Of a stretch of 64,000 bases of DNA, positions 52,783 to 63,570 are shown piece by piece. Location of the stretch: the NCBI GenBank assembly GCA_947650365.1, contig OX393549.1:84923362-84987361 (forward strand), read 5' to 3'. The notes under the pieces were generated by a model that did no database searches, was not told the DNA's origin, and was given only the letters and a program-made list of their open reading frames with translations. The stretch's first letter is position 1. Every line of letters begins with the position of its first letter. Source of the stretch: Chamaelirium japonicum. Taxonomy: Eukaryota; Streptophyta; Magnoliopsida; Liliales; Melanthiaceae. The translations under genes were made by a program, and so were the position numbers.

Positions 52783-55700
52783 CTGGGGCACAAAAGTATG
52801 GACAACGTGGAAGAGAAGAGTGCCGGTCTGCGAGTGGTGGGCGCTAGCACACCAGCTTCGGTCACGATGAGCTATACGAAGTCGACGGCGAGCATGGTAG
52901 AGCTGGGCGGCGACGTCGCGACGAGCTAAACAAAGTTGGGCGGCGACAACACGAGGAGCAAGGTGAAGCCAAGGCGGCAGCAGCGGCAAGCGTGAGCATA
53001 TCGACGTGAGATCGGTGCCGAAGCAACGCGATGCAAGCATGGACTAGCACAATGTGGAGGCGTCGGTAGGGTGATGCTTAGATGAGGATGTCACCTTATG
53101 TGAGAATATACATTATTATGCTCTTCTTATCCTCACCACATCCACCAGGCACCATCTAGTTTCGAGACTCTTACCTTGCTTTTCTTGAGACTTGTTTCTC
53201 TTAGTCTGATGGTTCCGCTCCTGCATCACGGCCTACTATTACATAGTCTTACACTAAACGGCCACATGTTAATCCACATGTAGACAATCTACTCCCAATT
53301 ATTGTTCCTATTGTTCCTCTAGTACATGATGATCTTGCCTCTCCTTGCCTACCCATATGTCGCTATTCCATCGAGATAGTTGCCACTAGAGTACCTTACT
53401 AAAATTTCCAACCTTACCATCTTTTTTCATAGTTTTCATTGTTTTTCTGTAGCCATCCACAATTATAATGAGCCCTAAATGTACAACAAGGCTATTGGGA
53501 TTCCTTGTTAGCAGGAACTTATGGCTAATGAGCTTGTAGCCCTTCAATGCAATTATACATGAGACCTTAGTCCTATATTGACTGGGAAGGATTATATTTC
53601 TTACAAGTGAATCTACATAAAAAGACTCCCTCAGATGGCTCCATTTACTGATAAAGATCGATTAGTTTCATGTGACTTTGAAGATGGTACTTCGTTTGTT
53701 GAGATAATAGTATGTGGCTGTTGATTGGTGTGCAGTTGTCCATTTGTGGCCTCTACATCAGTTAGATGTGAAGAACAAATTTTTTCACAATGACCTTCAT
53801 GAGGAGGTTTTTCTGCTCCCTCCCTAGGACTTCCTTAGCATGTTTGTCATTTTTGTCAAAACGATTATGATCTTAAACATGCTCCCCCTCCCTAGGACTT
53901 CCTTAGGATGTTTGTCACTTTCGTCAAACTAATAATGATCTTAAACATGCTCCATAGACTTGGTTTAAATGTTCAGTTAGGTACATAATACGATAAGATT
54001 TGCATCAAGTGAGCAAGATCATGAATGTTCATGCATATGTCAGTCTTGATGTCAAATTATTCTACTTATATATTTGGACGAAATGACCATCAATGGGGTT
54101 AATCTTTGCTGCACTGAGTTAATCTTAGTTACATTAAGTCGGTTCAAGAGCATCCTTAGCGATAGTTTGACATCAAGGAAAACACTGCAACATCATCTCT
54201 CACGCTAATAGGCGTGAGAGATGGTGTTGTGGTAGCTCCAGGACAACATACTATGTCATGGTTTTTAATATTCTTCCGTATCTTTGTGACACCATCACCT
54301 TGATCTTTTGATTTTTTTTTTATCATGCCTTTTTGCTTCATCTTCATGAATACTCTGATGCTAAATTTGAGATTTCAGAAATTGATGCTTCATTGCAGGT
54401 CATCATGTCTTCTAGGGAGATCGATTCGCTAGGAAGGCCAAAAAGCAGGGCACTGTATCTCAATCAAAAGCTGAAGTACTGTTTCGTGGATTAAAAAAAA
54501 AAACTACAATGGTGGACCTACACATATGCATTGTAAGTTTGTAACAAGCTGATTATTGATCAAATATCCACAAATCCGGCGTTATATGAGCGTACCAAAC
54601 ATATAGAGAGCAAATGCCATTTCACTCACCATCATTACCTTGTCGGGACACTTGTTTCAGAATACATCTACTACTGAAAAGTTAGTTGATTTCTTATGAA
54701 GTCACGTCCTTAACAGTTGCTCACCTTCTTGATAAACCCTTGATTTTCGACTGTATATGTATCACTACGTTTGTATTAAGACTTGCATGTGTTTTTATAG
54801 GATAATTGTTTCATGGGCATGTTGCCCACATGAGATTCCTTTTATTTTCTACCCCATCATTCTATATTAGGGTTGCAACTCGGGTCGAGTTAGGTTGGTT
54901 GTGGTCAACCTTAACCCAATCCAAGGTCATAAAATCTCAACCCTAACCCAACCCAACCCAAGATCGGGTTGCGAAAACAAAGCCCTAATCCTAACCCTAA
55001 CGCAACCCATTTAGCCCAACCCTAACCCTACTCAATCAACCTGAATTGGGCTGGGTTGGTTCAAATATCATAGTTTATTTTGCCAATTTTTGAAGATTAT
55101 CTTAATCTAAATAAGATATTGCTTTCATAAGAAGTAATGAAGCACTATCCTAGTATTTTACCATGTATATGAACATTCAATCAAACAAGTTTAGAGACTA
55201 TAATTTTCATCAACCATGTATGACGAATATTAACATTTAACATACATAAATACATATAAAGTAGAATCAACGTGATTCACAAGCATAATAGAAGAGACAA
55301 AAACATAATGAAAACTAGCGGGCCACTAGTGGGCTGTCGGCCCCTTTCCAACATTAAAAAAAAAAATTTGACAACATATATATAACCTAATGGAAAACCA
55401 ACGGTCACCTTATCTTATACTTAACCTACTCGGGTTCGGATTGGGTCGGGTCGAACCCAAGGGGGTTATCCCTAACCCAACCCAACCCGAGACATTAAAA
55501 AACCCAACCCAACCCAGCTAAACTCAAGTTGGGTCGAGTCGGGTTCGAGTTAGCCGAACCCAAGTTGAAACCCTACTCTATATGCATAATCTACCAGGGT
55601 CAAGTCAAGTCACAGTTCAATAGTTGATTGGTTTTAGAGGATTTGTCTAGCGTAAAATCCCAGTTGACCAACCAACCTAAGCTGCAATCCTACGTCTTTT

Positions 55701-58700
55701 GTACTGAATAACATGAGTTCATTTCACCTCATATCAAGCCAAGTTATCCATGAGCATATAAATTAGAAAGTAACAAAACAATAATTTGAACAAAACATCA
55801 TTTTAATAAGCCCAAATCGATATTCATGCTCTTTACTTCCCTAATACAATTTGGTGATGGGATATTTTTTAAGATGATGAGCCAAGGAAAACATGCACTT
55901 AAAGTTGGCAGACAATCAAAACCAACTAACATTTATCTAGGAGGAACCTTAGATGATTGAAGTATGTAAACGTGGACACATTAGCCATTAAGTGTAGCTT
56001 GCACATATATAATGTGTTGATCCAGTTATTAGAATTGGTTCAAAATTTCTCAAAATATTTTCATTATTAGGCCCTCATATTGACATGTACGGGTCGAAAT
56101 ATTCCAAATAAAAATTAGGATAAAGTTCCAAAAATTTTGGGAGTTTTTACACTTTTTGCCAAAATTTCAAAATGTCTCTAAATCCTATAAATCATAAGAC
56201 CCTAAACCCTCTGAGCACCATGTTCGACTTCTCCGGTAGCAGTATTCTATGAAAAATTGTTTTGGGGTTTTAAATCTACTAACACCAATTTGGGGTGGTC
56301 AAAACAATGAAAATGGATCGAGCCATTTATCCGATCAAATAGAAATGTTCTTCCACAAAATATGGTAAAACTTAAATTCTTTCAATTAATTTGTTTTAGT
56401 TGTTTAATTGATAACACTATTATAGTCTAAGAACATATTTATCACCTTATTTGGGGATTGATTGCTGAATTTATAGGATCTGCCTTTCAAATTTTAGGTG
56501 GTTTTGAAATAACAAAAGATGTAGTTTTAATGTCGATGATATCACATGACTTTTGGATATGTTATAGTTATAGACCTTAGACTTTCATAATTTTGCACAA
56601 GAAGCACAGAAGCTCATGCTACACAACATTCCAAACTAGTAGAGAGTATAGAAATGTTATTTAACCGTTCCAAAGTGTGTATCTATTTTTTATTTATAAT
56701 TTTCTAGAGTTTCATTGCAAAATTCCATCATTTTTATGTTTAGACGGTTAAGCATATGCATAGTAGGCATATAAATATGTGCTACATGGAGCTCCACACT
56801 CCTAGATAGTGTAGAAATGTGATTCCATTGTTCCAAAGTGTGTATCTATGCTCGGTTTATGATTGTCCCAAGTTTCGTTGAAAATTTCCACAAGGTGACA
56901 AATACTTAACTATTTGACTATTTCTATGGATGCACATAAGCATAAGGAAAAATGATTAGAACAATACAATATATGAATTCCTATATATTTGATTGATAAA
57001 TTTGTTCATCTTCTTGGCCAAACTAGGAGAACAGTCTTATATTGAAATATGGCATACAAGAGTCAACAAAAAAGAAAAAAAGAAGAAGAAAGGAGTCTAG
57101 GTGTGTTGCTCACTGCTATGGCCCACTCCATGGTTCAGCAAAAACTCACATTTAGACTCGTAACTTTCAGGTGAATAATATAGATAAGATCAGGAACTCA
57201 GACACAGTAGGGCATGCTAATGATGCTTATAATCCTTCAGCTACATTGAATCCTTTAGTCTTTCAATGCATTGTCAGACTGTAAGGTAAAAATCACATTT
57301 TGCATTCACATAGCCATCAATTTGCACTAATCATAGTAAAGTGTCCACAGTAAATACATGACACACTTGGAAGCAACCATCAATTTGCAAGATCCTTAGA
57401 GAAAATAAGCATGTTCAGGCAAGGAGATGCAGTTAGACTAGCAGAATGTAGCCATCATACAGTTGCAAAAAAACCCAACAACAATTTGTAAGTGCTTGGT
57501 CAACTTAAGCAGAGGCTGCACACCTGCATTGCCAACAAGACCTTCTGAATTTCGCCGAGTTCCTTCTCAAGAATGTCTTCTTGCACAGCTAGTGCTCGAG
57601 TAGCTTCAGAATTCTTCCGTGCCAAAGCTGCACTCTGCAAACATCAATTATAATCCAATAGTGACGATAAATAAAACATCTCACATATTAAGGGAGAAAT
57701 GTGATGCAACGACAGTGCAGGAGAATGACATTAATTGAATGTTACCCCATTGAACTGGGAAATTGCAGAACTTAGTGTCAAAGTTAAAAGCACTATTGTG
57801 TTAAGGGTCCTTGGTTCATAAGCTAAAAGTAAAGAATTTGGTATATTAATTTGACGAGGAATGTAGCCACTTTAATACATGTCCTTTTTTTTTTCTGATC
57901 TTGGGCAACAAAAGCTTTTGATGTATTCAGCATCTGAAAGTCCTAAATCACAAATCCTAATTCAAGTGTTATAGTCATGAAATGGCTCTTGCTCCAATCC
58001 TAAGTTTCAGCTCATTCTATCAATCTTTTCATGGTATCACTAGTTATTGCTACCATGGCTCTATACAATCACTTAAACACTATGATTTTAGAATATAATT
58101 ATAATTTTGTCCTATTATATTGTCAACAATTACATAGGTGTTGCATGGAGACACAATTCAGGTGTCGAACATAGAAAATTTTCAAAATTTCTTCCGGGAG
58201 GGCTGTTAAATCCATATGCAGCCACGAACATAAATATATAGCCAATATGCCCCTTATCATGCAAATGCATTTCATGTATGTGTAGGGTATAATCAAAAGG
58301 ATTTCTTTGCATTCAAACTAGTCTTTCATACCACAGTAGTCAAAGCAAAATACATGCTCAGGGAGGTAAATGTATAAGGATTATACAGCCATTTCTTTGT
58401 TCATATCGAGGTTCACTATGTTCAAACTATTTTCACTTTCATCGTCTCACCTTTAGTACTTTTAGTGATAGTAAAAACTTCAACTAAATATACTAACATT
58501 ATATAGTTTAATCTCTAACTCTACATAGTTCTATTTCTACAACTTAGGCAGCCCCCACCATCTGCCAATTGGCAAAGTCAGGTTTTATCATATCAATTTA
58601 TACGCTCTAGCGAAAGCTTCCATTGAAAACAAAAGGAATGGAAAAAAAACAGAAAGAAATAAGAAAAAGATTAGACAAGAATATTGAACATGACCTTGAA

Positions 58701-59587
58701 AGGATAGACAAACAAAGGAACACTAACCAAATAGAGGAGTTAATGATTAAATTATCAAATGCTATTGGTCTGTATGAACGAAATTTCGTTCAAGACAGAT
58801 TATAAGACTCGATCGGGGTTAAATTATCAAATGCTATTGGTCTGTATGCGTCACCTCAGAAATGGGCTCCTTCAAGGCCTTTCTAGTGACCCTAAACCTA
58901 ATCCCAAGCTTCTCGAGCTGCCTTGACAGGACCCGAATGATCGTGGCTGAGCTCCGGATATCCTCCTCCACCTTCTCGATCCTCCCAATCAAATCAACAC
59001 CAGACCCATTCGAACTCGCTCTGCACACCCTCTGCCACAGCCTCTGGCGAATCAGGCCCCCGATTGCCACGGCACTCGCCAATAGCAAAATCTGCCAGAC
59101 AAAAACTCTGCTCCCTAGAGGCACCTGGAACAATTTGGGCCCGCCAGGAAGCACCGAACCCACAAGACATCCGATCGAGAGGACGGCGGGCGGGGCAAGG
59201 CAGACCACCTCAGCAACCAAGAGGATGCTATCCAAGCTCAGCTGGACTGGGTCCCTTCTCGGCAGGCTCCCATCAACTCCTCCACCTGAAAAATGGCTTC
59301 TTTAAGGGTTTTCCTGACTTCTTTTGTTGGGGGGTGAGTTGGGTTTCAAGGATTCGGGGGTTACCAGATGAGTAGACCCCAGCCCGCCACCGAGACGAGC
59401 TGCTCGAAGGGACGGATGAGCTCCAGAGGGGCATGGCATGGCGCCGCGACTGCGAGAGGAGGGACGGGGAAGGGCGGAGGTTGAAGAATGGAGGGATTCT
59501 GGTGCGATTTCTGCAGATGGGTCGGTGAGGGAGAGAGGTGGTTACTTGATTTTGGGCGGCGGGAGCGGCGGCGGCGGCGGAGGACAT
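50141..59587 (-). CDS. Predicted plastid membrane protein with coiled coil, 4 exons, 317 aa
   Basis: Exons: 59365-59587, 58855-59285, 57524-57634 and 50141-50329. Introns are GT-AG of 79, 1220 and 7194 bp. Phases agree and the spliced length is 954 nt with a TAA stop. The first 74 residues are rich in Ser, Arg and Ala with few acids, as in a chloroplast transit peptide. Two hydrophobic segments follow at about 95-119 and 135-153, separated by a Gly-Pro-rich loop. From about 172 to 278 the chain is charged and heptad-like (IEKVEEDI, LSRQLEKLG, EDILEKELGEIQKVLLAMQ|EQQQKQLELILAIGK), then a polar tail. Each exon join falls inside continuous helix, which supports the model. I do not recognise a named family or an enzymatic motif. 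Plastid targeting is inference; mitochondrial targeting is the alternative. Confidence 0.83.
50388..50605. mobile_element. Tourist-type (PIF/Harbinger) MITE, 218 bp, TAA duplication
   Basis: The ends CAGTCTGTTTGGTTTCGTGT and, reversed, CAGCCTGTTTGGTTCACTGT are flanked by TAA on both sides (50385-50387, 50606-50608), the preferred target of this superfamily. The interior has a second inner pair around 'ccgtttggttccgtgtagcc'. It is 55 bp inside the last intron, very close to the final acceptor. Confidence 0.9.
50739..50975. mobile_element. MITE candidate with GGGTGTTTSGCAT ends
   Basis: GGGTGTTTCGCAT at the left and GGGTGTTTGGCAT (reversed) at the right match at 12 of 13 positions. Flanks cctaagc and cctaggt agree at five of seven positions, so the target duplication is uncertain. 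The interior has 'ggaac' / 'gttcc' inverted words. It lies in the same intron as the previous element. Confidence 0.6.
52696..52782. repeat. (CT)n(AT)n compound microsatellite
   Basis: About 34 CT units pass into nine AT units. It is in the last intron. The serine/leucine and arginine/glutamate frames crossing it are not genes. Confidence 0.97.
53290..54730 (+). mobile_element. Ty1-copia reverse transcriptase-RNase H remnant
   Basis: At about 53480-53700 the start of the copia reverse transcriptase shows as MANELVALQCN with 'DLSP' and 'DGSIY'. Then come worn blocks around 53730-53950, and near 54430-54490 KKQGTVSQSKAEVLFRG, the RNase H block usually written KKQ..VS.SS.E.E. At about 54570-54620 PALYERTKHIESKCHF matches the end of RNase H (N.V.HERTKHIE.D.HF). 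Many stops are present. No LTRs are found. Confidence 0.8.
53816..53949 (+). repeat. 66-bp tandem duplication inside the copia remnant
   Basis: Units at about 53816-53881 and 53882-53949 share 'ccctccctaggacttcctta', 'gcatgtttgtca' / 'ggatgtttgtca' and 'atgatcttaaacatg'. It arose after the element inserted. Confidence 0.85.
54868..55575. mobile_element. hAT-type MITE, 708 bp
   Basis: The ends are TAGGGTTGCAACTCGGGTC and, reversed, TAGGGTTTCAACTTGGGTTC. Flanks TTCTATAT (54860-54867) and CTCTATAT (55576-55583) match at seven of eight positions. The subterminal parts are full of 'gggttgggtt' / 'aacccaaccc' words while the middle is AT-rich and unrelated. The 'ccctaaccctaa' near 54985-55030 belongs to this repeat and is not telomeric DNA. 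Confidence 0.85.
56640..56897. repeat. Two diverged direct repeats, period about 172 bp
   Basis: Both copies contain 'gttccaaagtgtgtatctat', 'agtttcnttg' and 'aaattccac'-like words. It lies in the last intron of the 4-exon gene and has no coding content. Confidence 0.7.
58747..58848. repeat. 30-bp exact direct repeat next to a splice donor
   Basis: The string beginning 'ttaaattatcaaatgctatt' occurs at 58747-58776 and 58819-58848, spaced 72 bp. The second copy stops 6 bp from the end of exon 2 (58855). Between them is a palindrome, 'gaacgaaatttcgttc'. It may mark a slippage event or a filler-DNA repair. Confidence 0.85.
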
Positions 59588-61681
59588 CGCCTCCCGCTGC
59601 TGGGCTTTCGAGGTCGTCGCCCCGTTTGATTTCGAGAGGGCTTCTGGATCGTCCGGCCGTCACGTTTTGGGGGAGAGATTGGAAGGGGGAGACATTGGAG
59701 GCTTGTCGGGAGCTCAGAGGGGGCTTGACGGAGGCATCGAAGGCGGAGGTAACGAGACTAGAGTGTAGGGACGGATCAGGGCGGGACAAATTAGGTATAG
59801 GTCCTTAACTAATTTATAATATTAGCCCCAGGACACAATAATTTGCTCGAAGGGACGGATGCGCTCCAGAGGGTCTCGAGCTATATTTTAAAATTAACCT
59901 GTGTTGCAACTAAAAATCATCTCTCAAAAATGACTTATGTCAAACTTCTCTATCAGAGCCGGCTAGGTAAACAGGCAGTACATGTAAGTTATCATTGGAT
60001 GGTTTCACTGTGGTGTAAACAATATAAACATGGTATTGGACTTGAACAAAAATAAAAAAAAAATTATAGTTTAATGTTAAGGACGGATAAAATTAGTGTG
60101 ATTTTACGAAGCATGAGATCCTTTCGTACGTAGGGAATCTGTCAAGTATGTACTTTTTCTTAAATATCTATTTTACTTCTATATACAGTTATATAAAATA
60201 AAATCATATAAAAAAATAACAATTTGATAAAAAAAAAAATAGCACTTTGTTTGTTTGACAGAATTTAGATGTATTCGAAATTTGTTTAATTCTTGTTTTT
60301 TGGATTAAATTGAATCAAAATTTCTCTACACATATTTGGGTGCCTGCAACAAAGGAAAAAAGTAACAATTTTTTAACAAAGAGTAAAAATTCAATCCAAA
60401 ATAAAATAAAATCTCAAAAATATGCTTATGTTAATAGTAAACAACAAATAGTTAACATTAAACAGTAAAAAGTAACAATTGGATGAATTGTTAGAGAATG
60501 TTGTAACTTGATTTTTCTTGGGTTCCTACTACACATAAAAGAGTAACAATTTTTCAGCAAATAATAAAAAATTGAACCCATAAATAATAGAAAATTGATG
60601 GATTGTTATTTATTGCCTAACACTTGGTTTTTGTTCGTTCTAAATATTCTTTATGCACGTTGGAATCTATTTTTTTTAATTTATTAGATTAAAATGAATT
60701 AAAATTTCTAAAAATATACTTATGTGAATGATGAACTATAAAGAATAAACATTTATTAATAAATAGTAAAAATTGTTTGGTTTACAGAATTTGAATGTAA
60801 CTGAATTTCTCATTATAGATCTTTGAGATTTGCATAGGAAACACCCGAGATGAATCAGATATATACTTTACACACAGTCACGACAAGTGCATCTCTCCTA
60901 TAAACCTTTTTACATTCAATCCGACTGTCGAGAAGCATCCTTAACAATAGGAACGATCGAAATGTGTCCAATATGTGCTTTGCACATAGCCAAGACAGGT
61001 GCATCTCACTCAACATTTTTACATTTAATTTGATGGTTGAGATGCACCTAGATGGCAAGAAATCACCAATTGCAGTTGGTTCGGTTGAATGATAAATGAA
61101 GGGCATTGTTGTCATTTGAAGGGGAGGAAAGTCAAAAACGGCGATTGGGGAGAAAATGCATTTGTGAGGGACCTGATGTAAAACCATATCTTTATCTGTT
61201 GTTTTCACCAACTGGATTTGTTGTCAGGGACCTATCACTATTCACTAAGTCCCCAAAAAATCAATTGTACTGGTTTTTTTTTTTGTTGGACTGTCTAGGC
61301 GGTCAAAGGACAAGGTGCTAGAGCAAGGGCTCAACGAGGTCTGAAGGTCGAAATGGGGGGAAGGCAACATAGTTGCTATTTATTTAAATTCCATAATCCC
61401 GTGGACATGACATCTACGATCAGGATTCACACGTGCATACAAGGCAGAACGACCGTGAGGAAAAGTTTGCTCCACAGTGTCCATACCAGGAGTCGAAAAA
61501 GGAACCTGTCCGATATGGGTGAGAGGAATTAAGTACCATTAGGATAAGAGCTTGTCGGTAAATCAATTGCACTGTTAAGCTCATCAAAATAGGAAGAAAA
61601 TTTGTGGGTCAACATTATCCATGGAGAAATTTTTGATGCTCACTTCGCACTATGCGCACATTTGGTGATGCCTATCAACAT
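59588..61681. other. Upstream flank of the 4-exon gene and AT-rich intergenic DNA
   Basis: 59588-59810 is GC-rich and probably holds the promoter and leader of the minus-strand gene. From 60000 to 60840 the DNA is strongly AT-rich with recurring 'agtaacaattttt' and 'gaattt' words. 60865-61045 has two related segments, both with 'cagtgcatctc' and 'ttttacatt' type words, period about 107 bp. No further gene is seen. Confidence 0.45.
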
Positions 61682-62258
61682 TAGGGTTGCAACTTGGGCG
61701 GGTTGAACCTGACCCAACCTGATTCTGGGTCGGGTTTGGACTCGTTTTATTGAAGGACGGGTTGAATACATGTTGGAAAATGTCAGCCTGAACTAAGTTT
61801 CGGTTGGGCTCAAGCCAAGGGGTCGGGCAGCCTGATGCAAGTTGAACCCAAGTTGAGTGTGACATGTCACCTTATAGGTCCCACGAATCTTATTCCTAGA
61901 AATACATGGTTTCTTTATCCAACTCAAAGAGCCACAAACAATAAGAGGATAGAGGTAAGATGCACCTTATTGGCAAGTACTAAAGTGTACTATTTTGATA
62001 TTTCGCTCTTTAAAATTTAAATCTTTGGATAAGTTATAAAGTAAGCATTATCTGAACCCATGCAACTTGACTCAACCGATCAATTTGTGCTAACCCGAGT
62101 TTAACACAAGCCTGGAAAAATTTTCTTGAGTTTGGCTTAGGTTGGGCAGCATGGGTTGAAAGTTAGGTTGGGCTCGGCTGCAGGTTGGGAGCTCTATAAC
62201 TCGGGTTGGACTTGGGTTGACCTCAAGCCTGACCCAACCAGCCCAAGTTACAGCCCTA
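61682..62258. mobile_element. hAT-type MITE, 577 bp
   Basis: The ends are TAGGGTTGCAACTTGGGCGG and, reversed, TAGGGCTGTAACTTGGGCTG. Flanks ATCAACAT (61674-61681) and ATCAACAA (62259-62266) match at seven of eight positions. The subterminal words 'gggttgaacctgacccaacc' and 'gttgggctcgg' relate it to the 54868-55575 element. The middle, from about 61870 to 62050, is unrelated and AT-rich. Confidence 0.85.
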
Positions 62259-63092
62259 ATCAACAAGCTAGACAAAGCGAGCCTCTGCACATAGACGGAG
62301 CCATGTGTTTTGTCCAGCTTGCCAATAGACACGGACTAGTGCCTGTACAGTGCCAAGTGCCCTTCAAACAAAATTTAATAAATTTCAAAATCTTTATTAT
62401 TAAGATAGAACATTGAGAGAAATCGCATTACCTCACACTAGAACTTCTTCTTCTTTTTGTAACCAGCTTACTTTAATATGTCAGACCACCCAGCAGGTGT
62501 AACGATATGGGCTACAATCCTTCTGAGCAAGCCTCATTACTTTTAGAGGACAATCGAACGTCCAGACTTTGACAGATCCCGTGACCAGGGCATACCCGGC
62601 GAGCCAATCTCCCACTGAGTTTCTTTCGCGATAGATATGAGATAACCAGACTCTCGCCGTAGACTGGAGCAGAGACTTGCAATCGACACTGATGAGGGAC
62701 GAGACAACACACATTAGAATTCTGCAAGTGAGAGAGAGTCCAACTTTTTTCTATAGAAAGCTTAAAATAGATCTTTATGCCCTAATGTTTTTTTTTTCTC
62801 CTTATATTATTCTGCAAGGGGTATAAACAATTTTTTTTTTATAAGATCCTTTCTCTTTATAGAGTAGAGATTCTCCCCACTTTTGTCAATCGGTTCCACC
62901 CAACTCTCTCACCTTCTCTTTTTCTCCAATGTCTGGAGTCTGTTTTTTTTTTTTTTTACTTAATGGATTCATTCGATTGCATAATTTCAAGTTAACCAAA
63001 AACCTAAATTATCGCTCAAATTTCATTGTCTTCTAATTTTCTTTAAAAAATAAGACGTTGAATCCTTCCCCCACCCTCTTGTGTGCAAACAA
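62259..63092. other. Intergenic DNA, no gene recognised
   Basis: A minus-strand frame at 62714-62481 (SLISVDCKSLLQSTARVWLSH, then REIN-like 'YRERNSVGDWLAGYAL') resembles the RNase H tail found in plant LINE proteins ('REANRVADWLA'), so a short LINE fragment is likely at about 62500-62730. The rest is T-rich. Confidence 0.45.
62481..62727 (-). pseudogene. LINE-type RNase H tail fragment
   Basis: The motif HIYRERNSVGDWLAGYAL, in which plant L1-LINE RNase H usually has H..RE.N..AD.LA, is preceded by 'DCKSLL'. Frameshifts separate the two halves, and both overlapping minus-strand frames contribute. The catalytic acids are not visible. It is a short relic. Confidence 0.55.
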
Positions 63093-63570
63093 TGTTAGGT
63101 TTAGTCCCCACATCGGTTAGGGACTGGGCGGTAGTGTCTTTATATAATACCCTTGGTGGACCTCCCCTAATGCCCCGAGTTTTTGAGTGAGAGGGTATCT
63201 AACAGAGAGCGAGCTTCCGTCCAGCCAGGTTTTAGTAGGGCGAGGCATGGCCAGGTTGCACCCAAGGTGTGCCTCTTACCCTGGTCTTTGCGCACGAGAG
63301 GGGGGCTTACGGGTGTTCAACCCTAGCCTCGTGTGTGAGGGGGGATTGCTGGGTTTAGTCCCACATCGGCTACGAGCTGAGCAGTGGTATCTTCATATAA
63401 CTTCAGTGGACCTCCCCTTACGACCCAGGTTTTGGGATGAGAGTGTATCAACAGTGGTATCAGAGCAGGTTCCGCGCAGCAGATACTAGTCGGGCTCTAG
63501 TGTGCCTCTTCCCCTACGACCGCGCATGAGAAGGGAGGGGATGGCGGGTGTTCAATCCTAGCCTCGTTTT
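63093..63570 (+). mobile_element. TRIM retrotransposon with two LTRs
   Basis: LTR 1 (63093-63204) starts TGTTAGGTTTAGTCC and ends ATCTAACA; LTR 2 (63347-63453) starts TGCTGGGTTTAGTCC and ends GTATCAACA. Both contain 'ccacatcgg', 'cttcatataa' / 'ctttatataa' and 'ggacctcccct'. LTR 2 is followed by TGGTATCAGAGC (63455-63466), an exact initiator-tRNA-Met primer site; after LTR 1 the site is damaged ('cagagagcgagc'). The two internal parts both contain 'gtgtgcctctt' and 'gggtgttcaa(c/t)cctagcctcgt'. It has no coding capacity, as TRIMs do. The order LTR-internal-LTR-internal suggests a tandem that has lost its last LTR. Confidence 0.85.

Larger units (their letters stand above)
50330..57523 (-). 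other. 7.2-kb last intron of the 4-exon gene
   Basis: It runs from donor CAG|GTGTGC to acceptor ATAG|GAGC. It holds two MITEs, a CT/AT repeat, a copia pol remnant and a 708-bp hAT MITE in addition to plain AT-rich DNA. Despite that load both splice sites remain intact. Confidence 0.8.

Noticed and set aside
54985-55035. CCCTAACCCTAA-like stretch resembling interstitial telomere repeats
   Set aside because: It is part of the 'aacccaaccc' subterminal repeat of a hAT MITE and is not a regular CCCTAAA array.
58623-58805. Lys/Glu-rich 60-codon frame
   Set aside because: It is A-rich intron sequence of the 4-exon gene with a direct repeat; no homologue recognised.
59361-59789. 142-codon minus-strand frame overlapping exon 1 of the 4-exon gene
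   Set aside because: It is a different frame from the spliced protein and lacks continuation; the 59587 start fits the exon chain.
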